64,000 nucleotides of DNA from DATKHR01 sp036557365 (GCA_036557365.1 DATBHR010000080.1:43285-107284); one strand, 5' to 3'. Numbered from the stretch's first letter, positions 1 to 9,489 are shown. A program made the numbers and translations. The notes: generated from the sequence alone by a model not told the origin.

Positions 1-2
1 CG

Positions 3-425
3 TCGGCGGACATGGTCAACAACCTCGAGATCGTGCGCAAACAGATCGAGGACGCGCTGAAAGCGAACGCCGGCAAGGCTGACAAGGAGCAGGCGCTGAA
101 AGATCTCGATCAGAAGTTGCTCGATGCGGAGCTGCGGCTGGTCTCGCGCACCGAGATGTACAGCGACGACAAGTGGTACGTCGAGTCGTACAGGGTCTAT
201 CAGAATCTCATCTGGCTGAACGGCGTCGTCAACAGCGGCGCCGGCGACGTGGCGGGCGGCGCCGACGAGCGGCCGACCGACGCGTCGGTCGGCGTGCTCG
301 ACGGATTGAGCAAGGAGCTGAACGCCGCGAAGGCGGCGTACGGCACGGCCATGGAGCGCGATGTGCCGGCGTTCAATCGCGCGGCCGCAGGGTTGGGCCT
401 GCAGCCGCTGACCGTGCCGAAATAG
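3..425 (+). CDS. C-terminus of a VPS10/sortilin-type BNR-repeat protein (5' end outside window)
   Basis: The frame is open to the window edge, so this is the last ~141 residues of a longer protein and the ATG at 12 is internal. The visible part is a helical, charged segment followed by a stretch containing GAGDVAGGADERPTDAS and a DVPAFNRA motif close to the end. I recognise that pattern from the C-termini of large secreted BNR/VPS10 beta-propeller proteins ('glycosyl hydrolase' or 'sortilin-like' in annotations) that are common in Acidobacteriota and Bacteroidota. The propeller itself is not in the window. The family assignment rests on remembered sequence similarity; the true function of these proteins is not established. 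Confidence 0.6.
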   Translation, partial: SADMVNNLEIVRKQIEDALKANAGKADKEQALKDLDQKLLDAELRLVSRTEMYSDDKWYVESYRVYQNLIWLNGVVNSGAGDVAGGADERPTDASVGVLDGLSKELNAAKAAYGTAMERDVPAFNRAAAGLGLQPLTVPK

Positions 426-434
426 ATCGTTCCG

Positions 435-944
435 CTACCGCGCGCGTGGGGCAGACGCTGCCTGGAAATTCAGCTGCGCAGCAACCGCAGTCAGCGTCTG
501 GTCCGCCTTTTTCTCTTCCTCGAGCGTCCAGTCGATCAGCTCGAGCGCCTCGTTGCGGCCGAGCACTTTCGCCCACGCTCTCAGCGTGCCGTACTCGGCG
601 ATTTCGTAGTGCTCGGCTGCCTGGGCGGCGGCGATGAGCGCTGCGTCCTTGACCGCCGGCGGTTCGGCGTCCAGCCCGATCGTGTCGTCGCCCGCGTTGA
701 TGATTCCCTTGATGCTGTCATTGGAGTCGCCGTCCACCTTCTGATTGAACAAACCGAAAAGTTGCTCGACGCGATCGACGTGCGTCTCGGTCTGCCTGAG
801 ATGCGCGTCGAACGCCTGCTTCAGCTCGGGCGCGTTCGATGCCTTCGACATTTTCGGCAGCGCCTTGACGAGCCGCTGTTCGGCGTCGTAGATGCGTCGG
901 AGCTTGTGCACGAACAGATCGTTCAGCGTCTTCGGGTCGGCCAT
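435..944 (-). CDS. YciE/YciF-type ferritin-like DUF892 protein
   Basis: A 169-residue four-helix-bundle protein of the DUF892 (YciE/YciF) family, usually linked to stress responses and sometimes metal binding. The sequence opens MADPKTLNDLFVHKLRRIYDAEQ, the hallmark N-terminus of this family (helix A with a YDAE motif), and has later helices with AAEHYEIAEYGTL and EALELIDWTLEEE carrying the conserved acidic/His residues. A longer frame exists to 1040, but the start at 944 is favoured by a GGAGGA ribosome site just upstream and by the family N-terminus. It lies downstream on the same strand as nrfD, separated by a 170-base gap with strong inverted repeats. Role in this organism is inferred only. 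Confidence 0.88.
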   Translation of the reverse strand: MADPKTLNDLFVHKLRRIYDAEQRLVKALPKMSKASNAPELKQAFDAHLRQTETHVDRVEQLFGLFNQKVDGDSNDSIKGIINAGDDTIGLDAEPPAVKDAALIAAAQAAEHYEIAEYGTLRAWAKVLGRNEALELIDWTLEEEKKADQTLTAVAAQLNFQAASAPRAR

Positions 945-969
945 GGGGTTCCTCCGAGCTCTGGTATTT

Positions 970-1016
970 GGGGTTGCTGCGTCCGCTGTCACAGCGGCTT
1001 GGCAACCCCGGACGCA
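970..1016. other. Nested/overlapping inverted repeats in the 945-1114 intergenic gap
   Basis: Three complementary pairs are packed into 47 bases: GGGGTTGC (970-977) with GCAACCCC (1002-1009), TGCGTCCG (978-985) with CGGACGCA (1009-1016), and CCGCTG (983-988) with CAGCGG (992-997). The first two pairs interleave, so they can form a pseudoknot or compete; the inner hairpin competes with the second pair. Position between the nrfD stop and the DUF892 gene start on the minus strand suggests a transcription terminator or a leader RNA element for the DUF892 gene. There is no T-run, so a classical intrinsic terminator is not shown. Confidence 0.5.
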
Positions 1017-1114
1017 AAGACAGCGCCGACACGTTCGCACCTGCCCGGGCGGCTTGCGTTGATCAGCGGCGCGTCAAGCGCAACTTCTGTGTACAGGATC
1101 AGTATGGAAAGCGA

Positions 1115-2182
1115 TCAAAGCCGTTTCCCGCGAACGGGCGGCAGCGCGAGCGGCACGCTCGGATCAGAAGCCGACTGCTGTCCGGCATCAACCCATGCGA
1201 ACCGTGTGATGAGCGCACCAGCCACGCTGACGAGCGCGGCGAGCCGGCGGCCGTAGCGCCGGCGTCCGGCGATCGCGCGAATTGCGAGCGCCGCTGGACC
1301 GGAGAGAAACCCGCCGAGCCTGATCATCCGGCCGGTCGATCCATGCCTCAGCGGGAGCTGCGCTCGCGCGCGATCAGATTCGAGCCGCAAACCGACGAGC
1401 GTCTCGCCGCCCGCGGTGAGCCAGCCGATACGGTGCAGCGCGGGATCGTCGTGCGCGAGTTCGAGCAGGCACGCCGCCGTCGCAAAGCCCGACATGCCGA
1501 AATGGAAGGGCAGCGTTCGGACATTGCGCGCCCACACCGGGACGGCCGTCACGCCGATGAGCACGCCGGTGTAGGTGGCCAGCCCGCTGCCGAGTACGGC
1601 GCCGGCCGCGTCCGCTGCATCGCTGCCAACCGCCGCCGCGCCTTTGAGCAATCGACGGTCTGTCGATCGGCCGATGACCCGCAGCGTCTCGCCGGCCATC
1701 GTCGCTCCGTTGAAGGCGACGAGCAGCCAGGCGCCCATCGACATCGGGCTCTGCCGCTTGAACACGCGGAGCATGTTGATGAAGCGCGCGGGGCGTCCGA
1801 GATCGGCGATCAGGAGAACCGGAGAGATCGCGCCGCCGATCAGCGCAATCCGCCGCGCGTCGCGCGCGAGCGCCGGATCGCGACGCGTCCAGCGCGCGAC
1901 GGCCGCGATGATCGCGGCTGCGCCGGCCGCACCGCCGATGAAGAAGTAGACAGGAATCGTCCAGATCCACGTCGGCGGCTTCAGCAGCGGAAGGCCGTAA
2001 TACGCTTCGTTTGAGTTCGCGGCGGGAAGCGCTTGCTGCTGCGGCATCGGACCACCGAGTGCCGTGACTCCGGACGCCGTGACATGGCCCGTGGTTTCGG
2101 CTTCGTGCCGCAACTCGGCCAGGCGACGTTCCTTCGCTGCGTCAGCGGGTCGCCGATCCATCAATTCTGGTTGGCTCGCCAT
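1115..2182 (-). CDS. nrfD: NrfD/PsrC-type membrane subunit of the formate dehydrogenase complex
   Basis: A 355-residue integral membrane protein with many hydrophobic helices, beginning after a ~60-residue hydrophilic N-terminus. The run PTWIWTIPVYFFIGGAAGAAA starts the first helix and is typical of NrfD/PsrC subunits, which bind quinone and take or give electrons to a partner ferredoxin subunit. The start at 2182 follows a GAGGGAG ribosome site; the longer frame to 2275 would overlap the upstream gene. It lies 10 bases after the Fe-S subunit gene, so the three genes form one operon (catalytic, Fe-S, membrane). Inferred role: passing formate electrons to the quinone pool instead of the two-heme FdnI-type anchor of the E. 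coli enzyme. Confidence 0.88.
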   Translation of the reverse strand: MASQPELMDRRPADAAKERRLAELRHEAETTGHVTASGVTALGGPMPQQQALPAANSNEAYYGLPLLKPPTWIWTIPVYFFIGGAAGAAAIIAAVARWTRRDPALARDARRIALIGGAISPVLLIADLGRPARFINMLRVFKRQSPMSMGAWLLVAFNGATMAGETLRVIGRSTDRRLLKGAAAVGSDAADAAGAVLGSGLATYTGVLIGVTAVPVWARNVRTLPFHFGMSGFATAACLLELAHDDPALHRIGWLTAGGETLVGLRLESDRARAQLPLRHGSTGRMIRLGGFLSGPAALAIRAIAGRRRYGRRLAALVSVAGALITRFAWVDAGQQSASDPSVPLALPPVRGKRL

Positions 2183-2192
2183 CGGCACTCCC

Positions 2193-2993
2193 TCACGCGC
2201 GCGTGGTTTGCGTATCGACAGGTCCTGCGAGGAATGCCGCAATCGCCGTCGTGACCAAGAGCCCGGCGGTTGCAAGCGCAGCCATCCATCCGGCGCGGTT
2301 CAGGACGGTCGGGGCCTCGGGATGCGGCGGCAGGTTGTAGGCGGCCGGATCGCCGCGGACGATGAAGATCGAGTGGGTGCCGCCGACGCTCGTGTTCCGC
2401 GGATCGTAGACCGCCGCATCGTCGATTCCGCGCGTCTGCAGGGCGCGGACCCGATCCTGCGCAACCTGCCGCAGATCGTCGAGCTCGCCGAAGAGAATCG
2501 ATTCGGTGGGACACGCCTTCGCACACGCGGGCTGAAGTCCGGCGAGCTGCCGGTCGTAGCAGAACGTGCATTTGAACGCACGGCCGTCGTCCGGCCGCTT
2601 GTCGATGACGCCGAACGGACAGGCGACGACGCAGTAGCCGCAGCCGTTGCAGATGTCCGGCTGGACGTACACGCCGCCGAATTCGGTCCGCACGATCGAT
2701 CCCGTCGGACAATGCTCGAGGCAGCCGGCCACCTCGCAGTGCTTGCAAACGTCCGACGAAAACTGCCACGAGAGGTGATCGCCGGCGTTGCCGCCGGATC
2801 CGATCCACGGCGTCCCTTCGACGAATTTGACGTGACGCCACGTCGAGTGGCCGAGGCTCAAGGTGTTGTCGTACGACAGGCCGCTGAGACTGAGGCCGTC
2901 GGCCGGCACGTCGTTCCACTCCTTGCACGCAACCTCGCACGCCTTGCATCCGATGCAGAGCGTCGAATCGGTGAGGAACGCCGTGATCGTCAT
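2193..2993 (-). CDS. fdhB: Formate dehydrogenase iron-sulfur (beta) subunit
   Basis: A 266-residue ferredoxin-like electron-transfer subunit. Four cysteine clusters are visible in order: CIGCKACEVACKEWN, CKHCEVAGCLEHCPTG, CNGCGYCVVACPFGVID and CTFCYDRQ...CAKACPT, enough for four [4Fe-4S] centres as in FdnH/FdoH. A single hydrophobic segment near the C-terminus (LATAGLLVTTAIAAFLAG) would tie it to the membrane, again as in FdnH. Its ATG at 2993 overlaps the TGA stop of the catalytic subunit gene (ATGA), so translation is coupled. It passes electrons from the molybdopterin subunit to the NrfD-type anchor encoded next. Confidence 0.93.
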   Translation of the reverse strand: MTITAFLTDSTLCIGCKACEVACKEWNDVPADGLSLSGLSYDNTLSLGHSTWRHVKFVEGTPWIGSGGNAGDHLSWQFSSDVCKHCEVAGCLEHCPTGSIVRTEFGGVYVQPDICNGCGYCVVACPFGVIDKRPDDGRAFKCTFCYDRQLAGLQPACAKACPTESILFGELDDLRQVAQDRVRALQTRGIDDAAVYDPRNTSVGGTHSIFIVRGDPAAYNLPPHPEAPTVLNRAGWMAALATAGLLVTTAIAAFLAGPVDTQTTRA

Positions 2994-5900
2994 GACGCCT
3001 CCGACTGGTGATCGCGCCGGCCGGGTCTCACGTTGCACAGTAGCGCTTTTGTTTCCATGATCCGGACGTTCGGTTCTTCCGAAATCGCGAGGAGATCGTT
3101 GACGACGTCGCCCTTGACGAGACCGCGGAAGCCCCAGTGGTAGGGAAGGCCGACGTGATGCAGCTGCCGGCCGTCGATCGTCAGCGGCTGCAGTCGTTCG
3201 GTCACGAGCGCCCGCGCCTCGACCGACGCGCGAGGTGTCGTCACCGTCACCCAGTCGCCGTGGCGGATGCCGCGCTCCGCAGCGAGCTGCGGCGACAGTT
3301 CGCAGAACAGTTCGGGCTGGAGCTCCGCCAGGTGCGACAGCGTGCGCGTCATTCCGCCGGCGGTGTGATGTTCCGTCAGGCGGTACGTCGTCAGCACATA
3401 CGGGAAGCGTGAGTCCGGGGACGCCGCGTACGGGTTGTCGGCGCGTGCCATCTTGTCTGCCGCCGGATTCACCGAACGCGACGGATACAGCGGATTGACG
3501 AACGGCGACTCGAGCGGTTCGTAGTGCGTCGGCAGCGGGCCGTCTTTGAGGCCGCTCGCCACCCAGATCCAGCCGACGCCGTCGGGATGCAGCACGAACG
3601 GCGCGGTGCCTGACAGCGCGGCGTCGCCGGTCGCACCCTTCGGAGGGACGTAGTCCGGCGGTTTGTCCTTCTTGAAGTCAGCGACGTCGTGGCCACGCCA
3701 CTCGTGCGCTGCGGCGTCCCACCAGACGAGCGCCTTCTCCTCGCTCCACGGGCGGCCATCGGGACGCGCCGAGCAGCGGTTGTAGATCACGCGCCGATCC
3801 GACGGCCACGCGAATCCCCATCCGTGGCCGTAGCGTCCGTGCGGTTCGCGCTTCGCGGCGTGATTGATGCCGTCGGCATACACGCCGGAGTAGATCCATG
3901 CGCCGCACGCCGTCGATCCATCGGCCTTGAGATTCGTGTAGCTCTCGAGGAGATGACGATCGGCCGTTCGCCAGCCGTTGATCTCCTGCAGCACCTGCTC
4001 GACCGACGGCTCGTCGTGATCGCCTTCGGTCCGATAGTCCCACCACAGCGCGTTCAGTCCTTCGTTGCGGCGGCCGCCTGCACGTCGTGCCTTCGCTTTG
4101 AGGCGCGTGCCGAGGTGATAGATGAACCACGGTTCGCTGCGCGCGTCGCCGGGCGGATCGACCGCCTTGTGGTGCCACTGCAGGAGCCGCTGCGTGTTCG
4201 TGAAGCTGCCGTTCTTCTCCGCGTGTCCTGCCGCGGGAAAGAGGAACACTTCGGTTTCGATGTCAGACGGATTGAGATCGCCGTGCTCGACGTCGGGCGA
4301 GTCGCGCCAGAAGCTCGCGGTCTCGGTCTCGACGAGATCGCGGACGACTAGCCATTTCAATTTCGCGAGCGCGGTGCGTTGCAGGCGTCCGTTCGGCGCC
4401 CCGACGCCAGGATTCTGGCCCATCACGAACAGGCCTTCGAGCTTGCCGGCGGCCATCTCGAGCCAGTAGCCGAAGTGCGAGTGGTCGCCGCTCACGCGCG
4501 GCAGCCAGTCGAATCCCCAGTCGTTTTCCTTCGTCGCATGTTCGTCGTAGTACGCCTTCAGCAGGCTGACGGTGTACGCGTCGAAGCTGGACCAGAGGCC
4601 CTTGTTCGTCGTGTGCATCGACACGTAGGCGTCCAGCCGTTCTCCGTCCTTCGCGAAGAACGGCATTGGCAGATAGCCGGGGAGGATGTCGTACAACGTT
4701 GGGATGTCCGTCGATCCCTGAATCGACGCGTGGCCGCGCAGCGCCATGATGCCGCCGCCGGGTCGTCCGATGTTGCCGAGCAGCAGCTGAAGGATTGCCG
4801 CCGATCGGATGACCTGCACACCCGTCGAGTGCTGCGTCCAGCCAACCGCGTAGCAGATCGCGCCCGTCTTGTCGGCTCCTGACGCCGACGTGAACGCATC
4901 CGCGACGCGCAGGAACTGTTCCTTCGGCACGCCGCACCAGCGCTCGACGAATTCCGGAGTGTATCGCTCGAAGTGGCGGCGCAGCACCTGGAAGACACAG
5001 CGAGGATGCTGGAGCGTGTCGTCGCGTTCCGTCTGGCCGAGCTCGCCGGCCTCGCCGCCGCGATCCTTCGCGTGGCCGCCGGCTTCTTTGCCGTGGTGGT
5101 GCCGCTCGGCGCCTTCGGGCGACTCCGACGCGCCCTCGTAAAGCCACGTGTCCGGCCCGTACGATTTGTTCTTCTCGTCCCATCCGGAGAACACGCCGCC
5201 CAGATCCTCGGTGTCTTTGAAGTCGTCGCGCAGGATCGTCGCCGCGTTCGTGTAGTGGACGACATAGTCGTGAAACCAGCGCTTGTGCTCCAGAACGTAG
5301 CGAATCAGTCCACCGAGCAGGATGATGTCGCTGCCCGGCCGGAGCGGCACCCACACGTCAGCCATGGCCGAGGTGCGCGTGAATCGCGGATCGACATGGA
5401 TGAGCGTGGCGCCGCGCTCCCGCGCCTTCATGACGAACCGGAATGCAATCGGGTGCTGCTCGGCCATGGACGAACCCATGACGAGTACGGCGTCCGCATA
5501 CTGCAGATCCTGCTGCGCCGTCGTTGCGCCGCCGCGGCCGAATGAGGTGCCCAGACCGGGCACCGTGGAGCTATGTCATATCCGCGCCTGATTGCTGACG
5601 CGGGTGATGCCGAGCCCGGCCGTCCATAATTTTTTGTAGAGATAGTTTTCTTCGTTGTCGAGCGTCGCGCCGCCGAGGTGCGCAATGCCTTCGCATTGCA
5701 TGAGCACGTGACCGTCCTTCTCCTCGACGAACGTCCGGTCGCGGCTCGCCCACACGCGATCGGCCACCATGTCCATCGCGCGCTCGAGCGGCAACTCGGT
5801 CCACTTCGTGGACCGCGGCGCGCGGTACTTGACGCGCGTCAGCCGGCCTTCGTGATGGAGCAGCTGGTAGCTCGCGGCGCCCTTCGGGCACAGGTGTCCT

Positions 5901-6136
5901 TCCGAGATCGGCGATGCCGGATCGCCTTCGATGTTGACGATCTGTCCGTCGCGGTGGAACACGAGCTGGCCGCAGCCGACTCCGCAATACGGACAGATTG
6001 ATTGCGTGACGTCAGCGCCTTCGTTCTTCGGGCGGAGTGTCAACGTCCGCCGGCTCATCACCTCGCGGCCGGTGCCTTGAAGCCCGTCGCGCAGCTGACG
6101 GTACGCAGGCCACCGGTTCAGGATTCGTCTGAACAT
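2990..6136 (-). CDS. fdhA: Selenocysteine-containing formate dehydrogenase catalytic subunit (Sec at residue 187)
   Basis: A 1,048-residue molybdopterin oxidoreductase that oxidises formate to CO2. The N-terminal [4Fe-4S] motif is C48-x2-C51-x3-C55...C83. The frame is interrupted by one TGA (5576-5578) in the context NQARI-TGA-HSSTVPGLGTSFGRGG, which aligns with E. coli FdnG NQARV-Sec-HGPTVASLAPTFGRG. A perfect SECIS hairpin follows, so TGA is read as selenocysteine and this is one gene, not two fragments. The start at 6136 has GGGAGA upstream; the longer frame to 6187 lacks one. No twin-arginine signal is seen, unlike FdnG, so the subunit may sit on the cytoplasmic face. First gene of the fdhA-fdhB-nrfD operon. 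SelA/SelB/tRNA-Sec are not in the window and must be elsewhere. Confidence 0.95.
5546..5578 (-). promoter_or_regulatory. SECIS element directing UGA recoding in fdhA
   Basis: Read on the minus strand, the TGA codon (5578-5576) is followed by 11 bases and then GGTGCCC-GGTCT-GGGCACC (5564-5546), a perfect 7-bp stem with a 5-base loop. The loop GGUCU is the same as the SelB-binding apical loop of the E. coli fdhF/fdnG SECIS, and it begins 18 bases after the UGA, the same distance as in fdhF as I recall it. This is what a bacterial SECIS must look like for SelB to deliver Sec-tRNA. Confidence 0.95.
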
Positions 6137-6361
6137 CGGGATCTCCCGTATGCCGTTCAGCAAGGCGCGTTCCGAACGAACGCTCATCCGCGCACGTCTG
6201 AACGCAGCGGACTACGTTGACGGTCGCGTTTTGCTTCCCGACGGTGGCCGTCGTTGGCGACGCGCGATGAGTCGCTTCAGATCGGAACGACGGTTGCAGC
6301 CTCGATTGCCGACCGTCTCGATCGCAACCCACCGCAAACGGCTCAGGCCGATGGAGTGAAC

Positions 6362-7500
6362 GTGGCCACCGCAGTAGAGAAACCGGTTCATTGGACGAGC
6401 AGCGTTCCCCCTGAAAACAAGTACGCGGACGAAGCACGCGGCCTCGCCGAGGAACTTCGCCGGCACGTCGACGGCGAGGTTCGATTTACGTCCGGCGACC
6501 GCGCGCTCTACGCAACCGACCTCTCTGTATTCCGGCAGGTTCCGATTGGCGTCGTCATTCCGCGGTCGATCGACGATGTGATCGCGACGGTGGCGGTGTG
6601 CCGCGGACACGATGTGCCAATCCTGCCGCGAGGCGGCGGGACGTCGCTGGCTGGACAGACGTGCAACGTTGCGGTCGTGATCGATTTCTCGAAATACCTT
6701 CATCACATCCTCGAGTACGACCCGTTCGGCCATTCCGCGTGGGTCGAGCCCGGCGTCATCTGCGATCAGCTCCGCCACCGCGCGTGGCGCGATCACCTGA
6801 CGTGGGCGCCCGATCCGGCAACGCACGCGTACAACACGTTCGGCGGAATGATCGGCAACAACTCGTGCGGATCGCATTCGCTCGTTGGCGGGAAGACGGT
6901 CGACAACATCGAGGCGCTCGACATCCTGACCTACAACGGCGATCGATTGACGGTCGAACGGACCGGTGATGCCGGGGAACTGGACAGCGTCATCCGTCGT
7001 GGAGGCCCGGTCGGGCAGCTGTACGGCAACCTGCGTCAGTTGCGCGATCGATGTGCAGACGAGATCCGCAAACGGTTTCCTGATATTCCGCGCCGCGTCT
7101 CCGGCTACAACCTCGACGACCTGCTGCCGGAACGAGGTTTCGATGTGGCCAAGGCGCTCGTCGGCAGCGAAGGGACGCTCGCGATGGTGCTCAAGGCGCG
7201 CGTCCGGCTCATCCCGCGGCCGGCACATCGCGCGCTCCTGCTGCTCGGCTACGACGGCATGGCTGACGCGGGCGACCACGTGCCCGAACTCCTGGAGCTT
7301 CATCCGCACGCACTCGAGGGCATTCACGAGTCGGTGCCGCGGAACATGGAGATCAAACATCGTCCGCTTCCCGGCGCCGAGCTGCTGCCAGACGGACGCA
7401 TGACGCTTCTCCTCGAATTCGGCGGCGCTTCGCAGGACGAGGCGAACAGTCGCGCTCACGACGCCGTCGTCGAGTCGAGGCAAGCCGCCGGCGGCCGCTG
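6362..7500 (+). CDS. FAD-linked oxidase / Fe-S oxidoreductase, N-terminal half (frameshifted from the next entry)
   Basis: The FAD-binding (PCMH-type) half of a large D-2-hydroxyacid oxidoreductase of the GlcD/YdiJ/DLD type. Motifs include VPILPRGGGTSLAGQTCNVAV (pyrophosphate loop), NTFGGMIGNNSCGSHS and LVGSEGTLAMV, all standard for the VAO/FAD-linked oxidase fold. The GTG at 6362 has GGAG upstream; the frame is open further to a TTG at 6254 with no ribosome site. Around 7470-7500 the coding signal jumps to another frame (consistent with one missing base) and continues as the C-terminal half. The frame itself runs on to 7816 with nonsense sequence. It is divergent from fdhA across 225 bases. 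The substrate (glycolate, lactate or 2-hydroxyglutarate) cannot be told from sequence. Confidence 0.85.
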
Positions 7501-9471
7501 GGCGTTCGCCTGTGCACGAATGAAGACGACGTCGAGAAAGTCTGGAAGGTGCGCGAGGCCGGCGTTGCGGCGTCACGCATCCCGCACGCGGAGTCGGGGT
7601 GGCCGTGCTGGGAAGACACGGCCGTGCATCCGTCAAAGGAAGGTCCTTACCTGCGAGACCTCGAGGCGATGCTCGGGCGATACGGATATGCGTGGACGGG
7701 GTTCGGGCACTTCGGCCAGGGCTGTTTTCACATTCGCATCAACTTCGACTTTCGCACGCGTCAAGGCGTCTCGCAGTACCGCGCGTTTGCGGAGGAAATC
7801 TCGGACCTCGTCGTGAAGTACGGCGGCTCGCTGTCGGGCGAGCACGGCGACGGACAGGCGCGCGCGGAATTCCTGCCGAAGATGTTCGGTCCGAAGGTGA
7901 CCGACGCGTTCCGCGAGTTCAAGCGAATCTGGGATCCGCGCGGCAAGATGAATCCCGGCAAGCTCGTCGATCCGTATCCGGTCGACAGCAACCTTCGCGT
8001 CGGACCCGATTACCACCCCAGGCCTGTGCAGCTGCACTTTCGTCTGGCGGAGGATCATGGCGACTTCGCGCTCGCCACCCAGCGGTGCTTCGGCGTCGGC
8101 CGCTGTCGCGAGCTTGCAGGCGGCGCGACGATGTGTCCGTCGTTCCAGGTCCTGCGCGAGGAGAAGCACACGACGCGCGGGCGTGCGCACCTCCTGTTCG
8201 AAGCGCTCCGCGAAGGGTCGCCGCTCGGCGCCGACGGCCTCAAGAGCGACTACGTCCGCGAATCGCTCGATCTCTGTCTCGCGTGCAAGGGATGCAGAGG
8301 CGACTGTCCGGAGAGCGTGGACATCGCCACATACAAAGCGGAATTTCTGTCGCACTACTTCGCCGGCCGGCTTCGGCCGCGCCAGGCGTACGCGTTCGCG
8401 TTGATCGAATGGTGGGCGAAGCTGGCGTCGATCGCGCCTGACGCGGTGAACCTGATCACGCAGACGCCTGTCGTGGACCGTCTCGCAAAGAAGGCCGCCC
8501 GCGTGGCCGCAGATCGCCAGCTGCCCGCGTTCGCGGCTCGCACGTTCACGAGCTGGTGGAAGCAGAGATCCGTCCGCAACGCGATCGGCGACGCCGTGAT
8601 TCTCTGGCCCGACACGTACAACAATCACTTCTATCCGGGCGTTCTTCAGGCGGCGGCTGAAGTGCTCGAAGACGCCGGATGCCGCATCGTGGTTCCCGAC
8701 GGTTTTCTGCCGACGGGACGGCCGCTGTACGACTGGGGCATGCTCGATCTCGCGCGGTGGCAGCTCCTGCGCATTCGTCATGCGCTGCGCGAGCCGATTC
8801 GCGCCGGAACGCCGATTGTCGTGCTCGAGCCGAGCGATGCGTCAGTCTTCCGGCACGAGCTGGGTCAGTTCTTCCCGGACGACGATGATGCGCGCGCGCT
8901 CGCCGCGCAGACGTTCACGCTGGCGGAATTCCTCTCGAAGCGTTCCGGATGGACCGCACCGCGAGCGGCGGGAAAAGCCATCGTCCACATTCATTGTCAC
9001 CATCGCGCGGTGCTGGGCGAAGAAAGCTATCTCGATCTGCTGAAGAAAATGGGACTGGACGTCGAGGTTCCCGATCCAGGCTGCTGCGGAATGGCCGGAC
9101 CATTCGGCTTCGAAGAAGGGCAGAAGCACGACATCTCGGTGGCGCGCGCAGAGCAGCAGCTGTTGCCCGCAGTACGCGGCGCCGATCGCCAGACGCTCAT
9201 CGTCGCCGACGGGTTCAGTTGTCGCGAGCAGATCCGCGATTTGACGGATCGTCACGCGTTGCACATGGCCGAGGTGATTCGCCTCGCTCAACGCCGACGC
9301 GGCGCCGACATGACGCAATGGCCCGAGCGCGAATCGCATGCGTTGACTGCGGAAGATCTCGCGCGACCGACGTCGCCGCTGCGCGGCGCCGCACTCATCG
9401 CCGGCGCGTTGGCGCTGGGCGGCGCTGCGGTGTTCGGACTGAGAGCGGCAGCCGGCGCACGGCGGCATTGA
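7498..9471 (+). CDS. FAD-linked oxidase C-terminal cap plus ferredoxin and CCG domains (continuation after frameshift)
   Basis: Continues the preceding protein from PLGVRLCTNEDDVEKVWKVREAG. It contains the C-terminal FAD-oxidase segment with GFGHFGQGCFHIRI and SLSGEHGDGQAR, then a two-cluster ferredoxin region (CFGVGRCRELAGGATMC and CLACKGCRGDCPES), then a cysteine-rich CCG domain with HCHHRAVLGEE and PDPGCCGMAGPFG. The last ~30 residues form a hydrophobic helix (ALIAGALALGGAAVFG), an unusual membrane tail for this family. An in-frame GTG at 7549 could start it but has no ribosome site. Whole-protein length (~1,035 aa) fits YdiJ-like enzymes. Every motif on both sides of the shift is intact, so this is either a sequence error or a very recent mutation. 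Confidence 0.85.
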   Translation: MGVRLCTNEDDVEKVWKVREAGVAASRIPHAESGWPCWEDTAVHPSKEGPYLRDLEAMLGRYGYAWTGFGHFGQGCFHIRINFDFRTRQGVSQYRAFAEEISDLVVKYGGSLSGEHGDGQARAEFLPKMFGPKVTDAFREFKRIWDPRGKMNPGKLVDPYPVDSNLRVGPDYHPRPVQLHFRLAEDHGDFALATQRCFGVGRCRELAGGATMCPSFQVLREEKHTTRGRAHLLFEALREGSPLGADGLKSDYVRESLDLCLACKGCRGDCPESVDIATYKAEFLSHYFAGRLRPRQAYAFALIEWWAKLASIAPDAVNLITQTPVVDRLAKKAARVAADRQLPAFAARTFTSWWKQRSVRNAIGDAVILWPDTYNNHFYPGVLQAAAEVLEDAGCRIVVPDGFLPTGRPLYDWGMLDLARWQLLRIRHALREPIRAGTPIVVLEPSDASVFRHELGQFFPDDDDARALAAQTFTLAEFLSKRSGWTAPRAAGKAIVHIHCHHRAVLGEESYLDLLKKMGLDVEVPDPGCCGMAGPFGFEEGQKHDISVARAEQQLLPAVRGADRQTLIVADGFSCREQIRDLTDRHALHMAEVIRLAQRRRGADMTQWPERESHALTAEDLARPTSPLRGAALIAGALALGGAAVFGLRAAAGARRH

Positions 9472-9489
9472 TGTGAAAGGTCGATAGAC

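Noticed and set aside
970..1020. Cyclic-di-GMP (GEMM) riboswitch on the plus strand
   Set aside because: GGACGCAAAG resembles a conserved GEMM piece, but the required P1b stem and tetraloop are missing and no plus-strand gene follows; it would read antisense to nrfD.
5576..6187. Two separate genes (short Fe4S MoPterin fragment and truncated FDH) or a nonsense mutation
   Set aside because: The stop is a Sec codon with matching SECIS, and the halves join without gap in the E. coli alignment I recall.
6212..7636. 474-residue minus-strand frame opposite the FAD oxidase
   Set aside because: Shadow frame; the opposite strand carries all recognisable FAD motifs.
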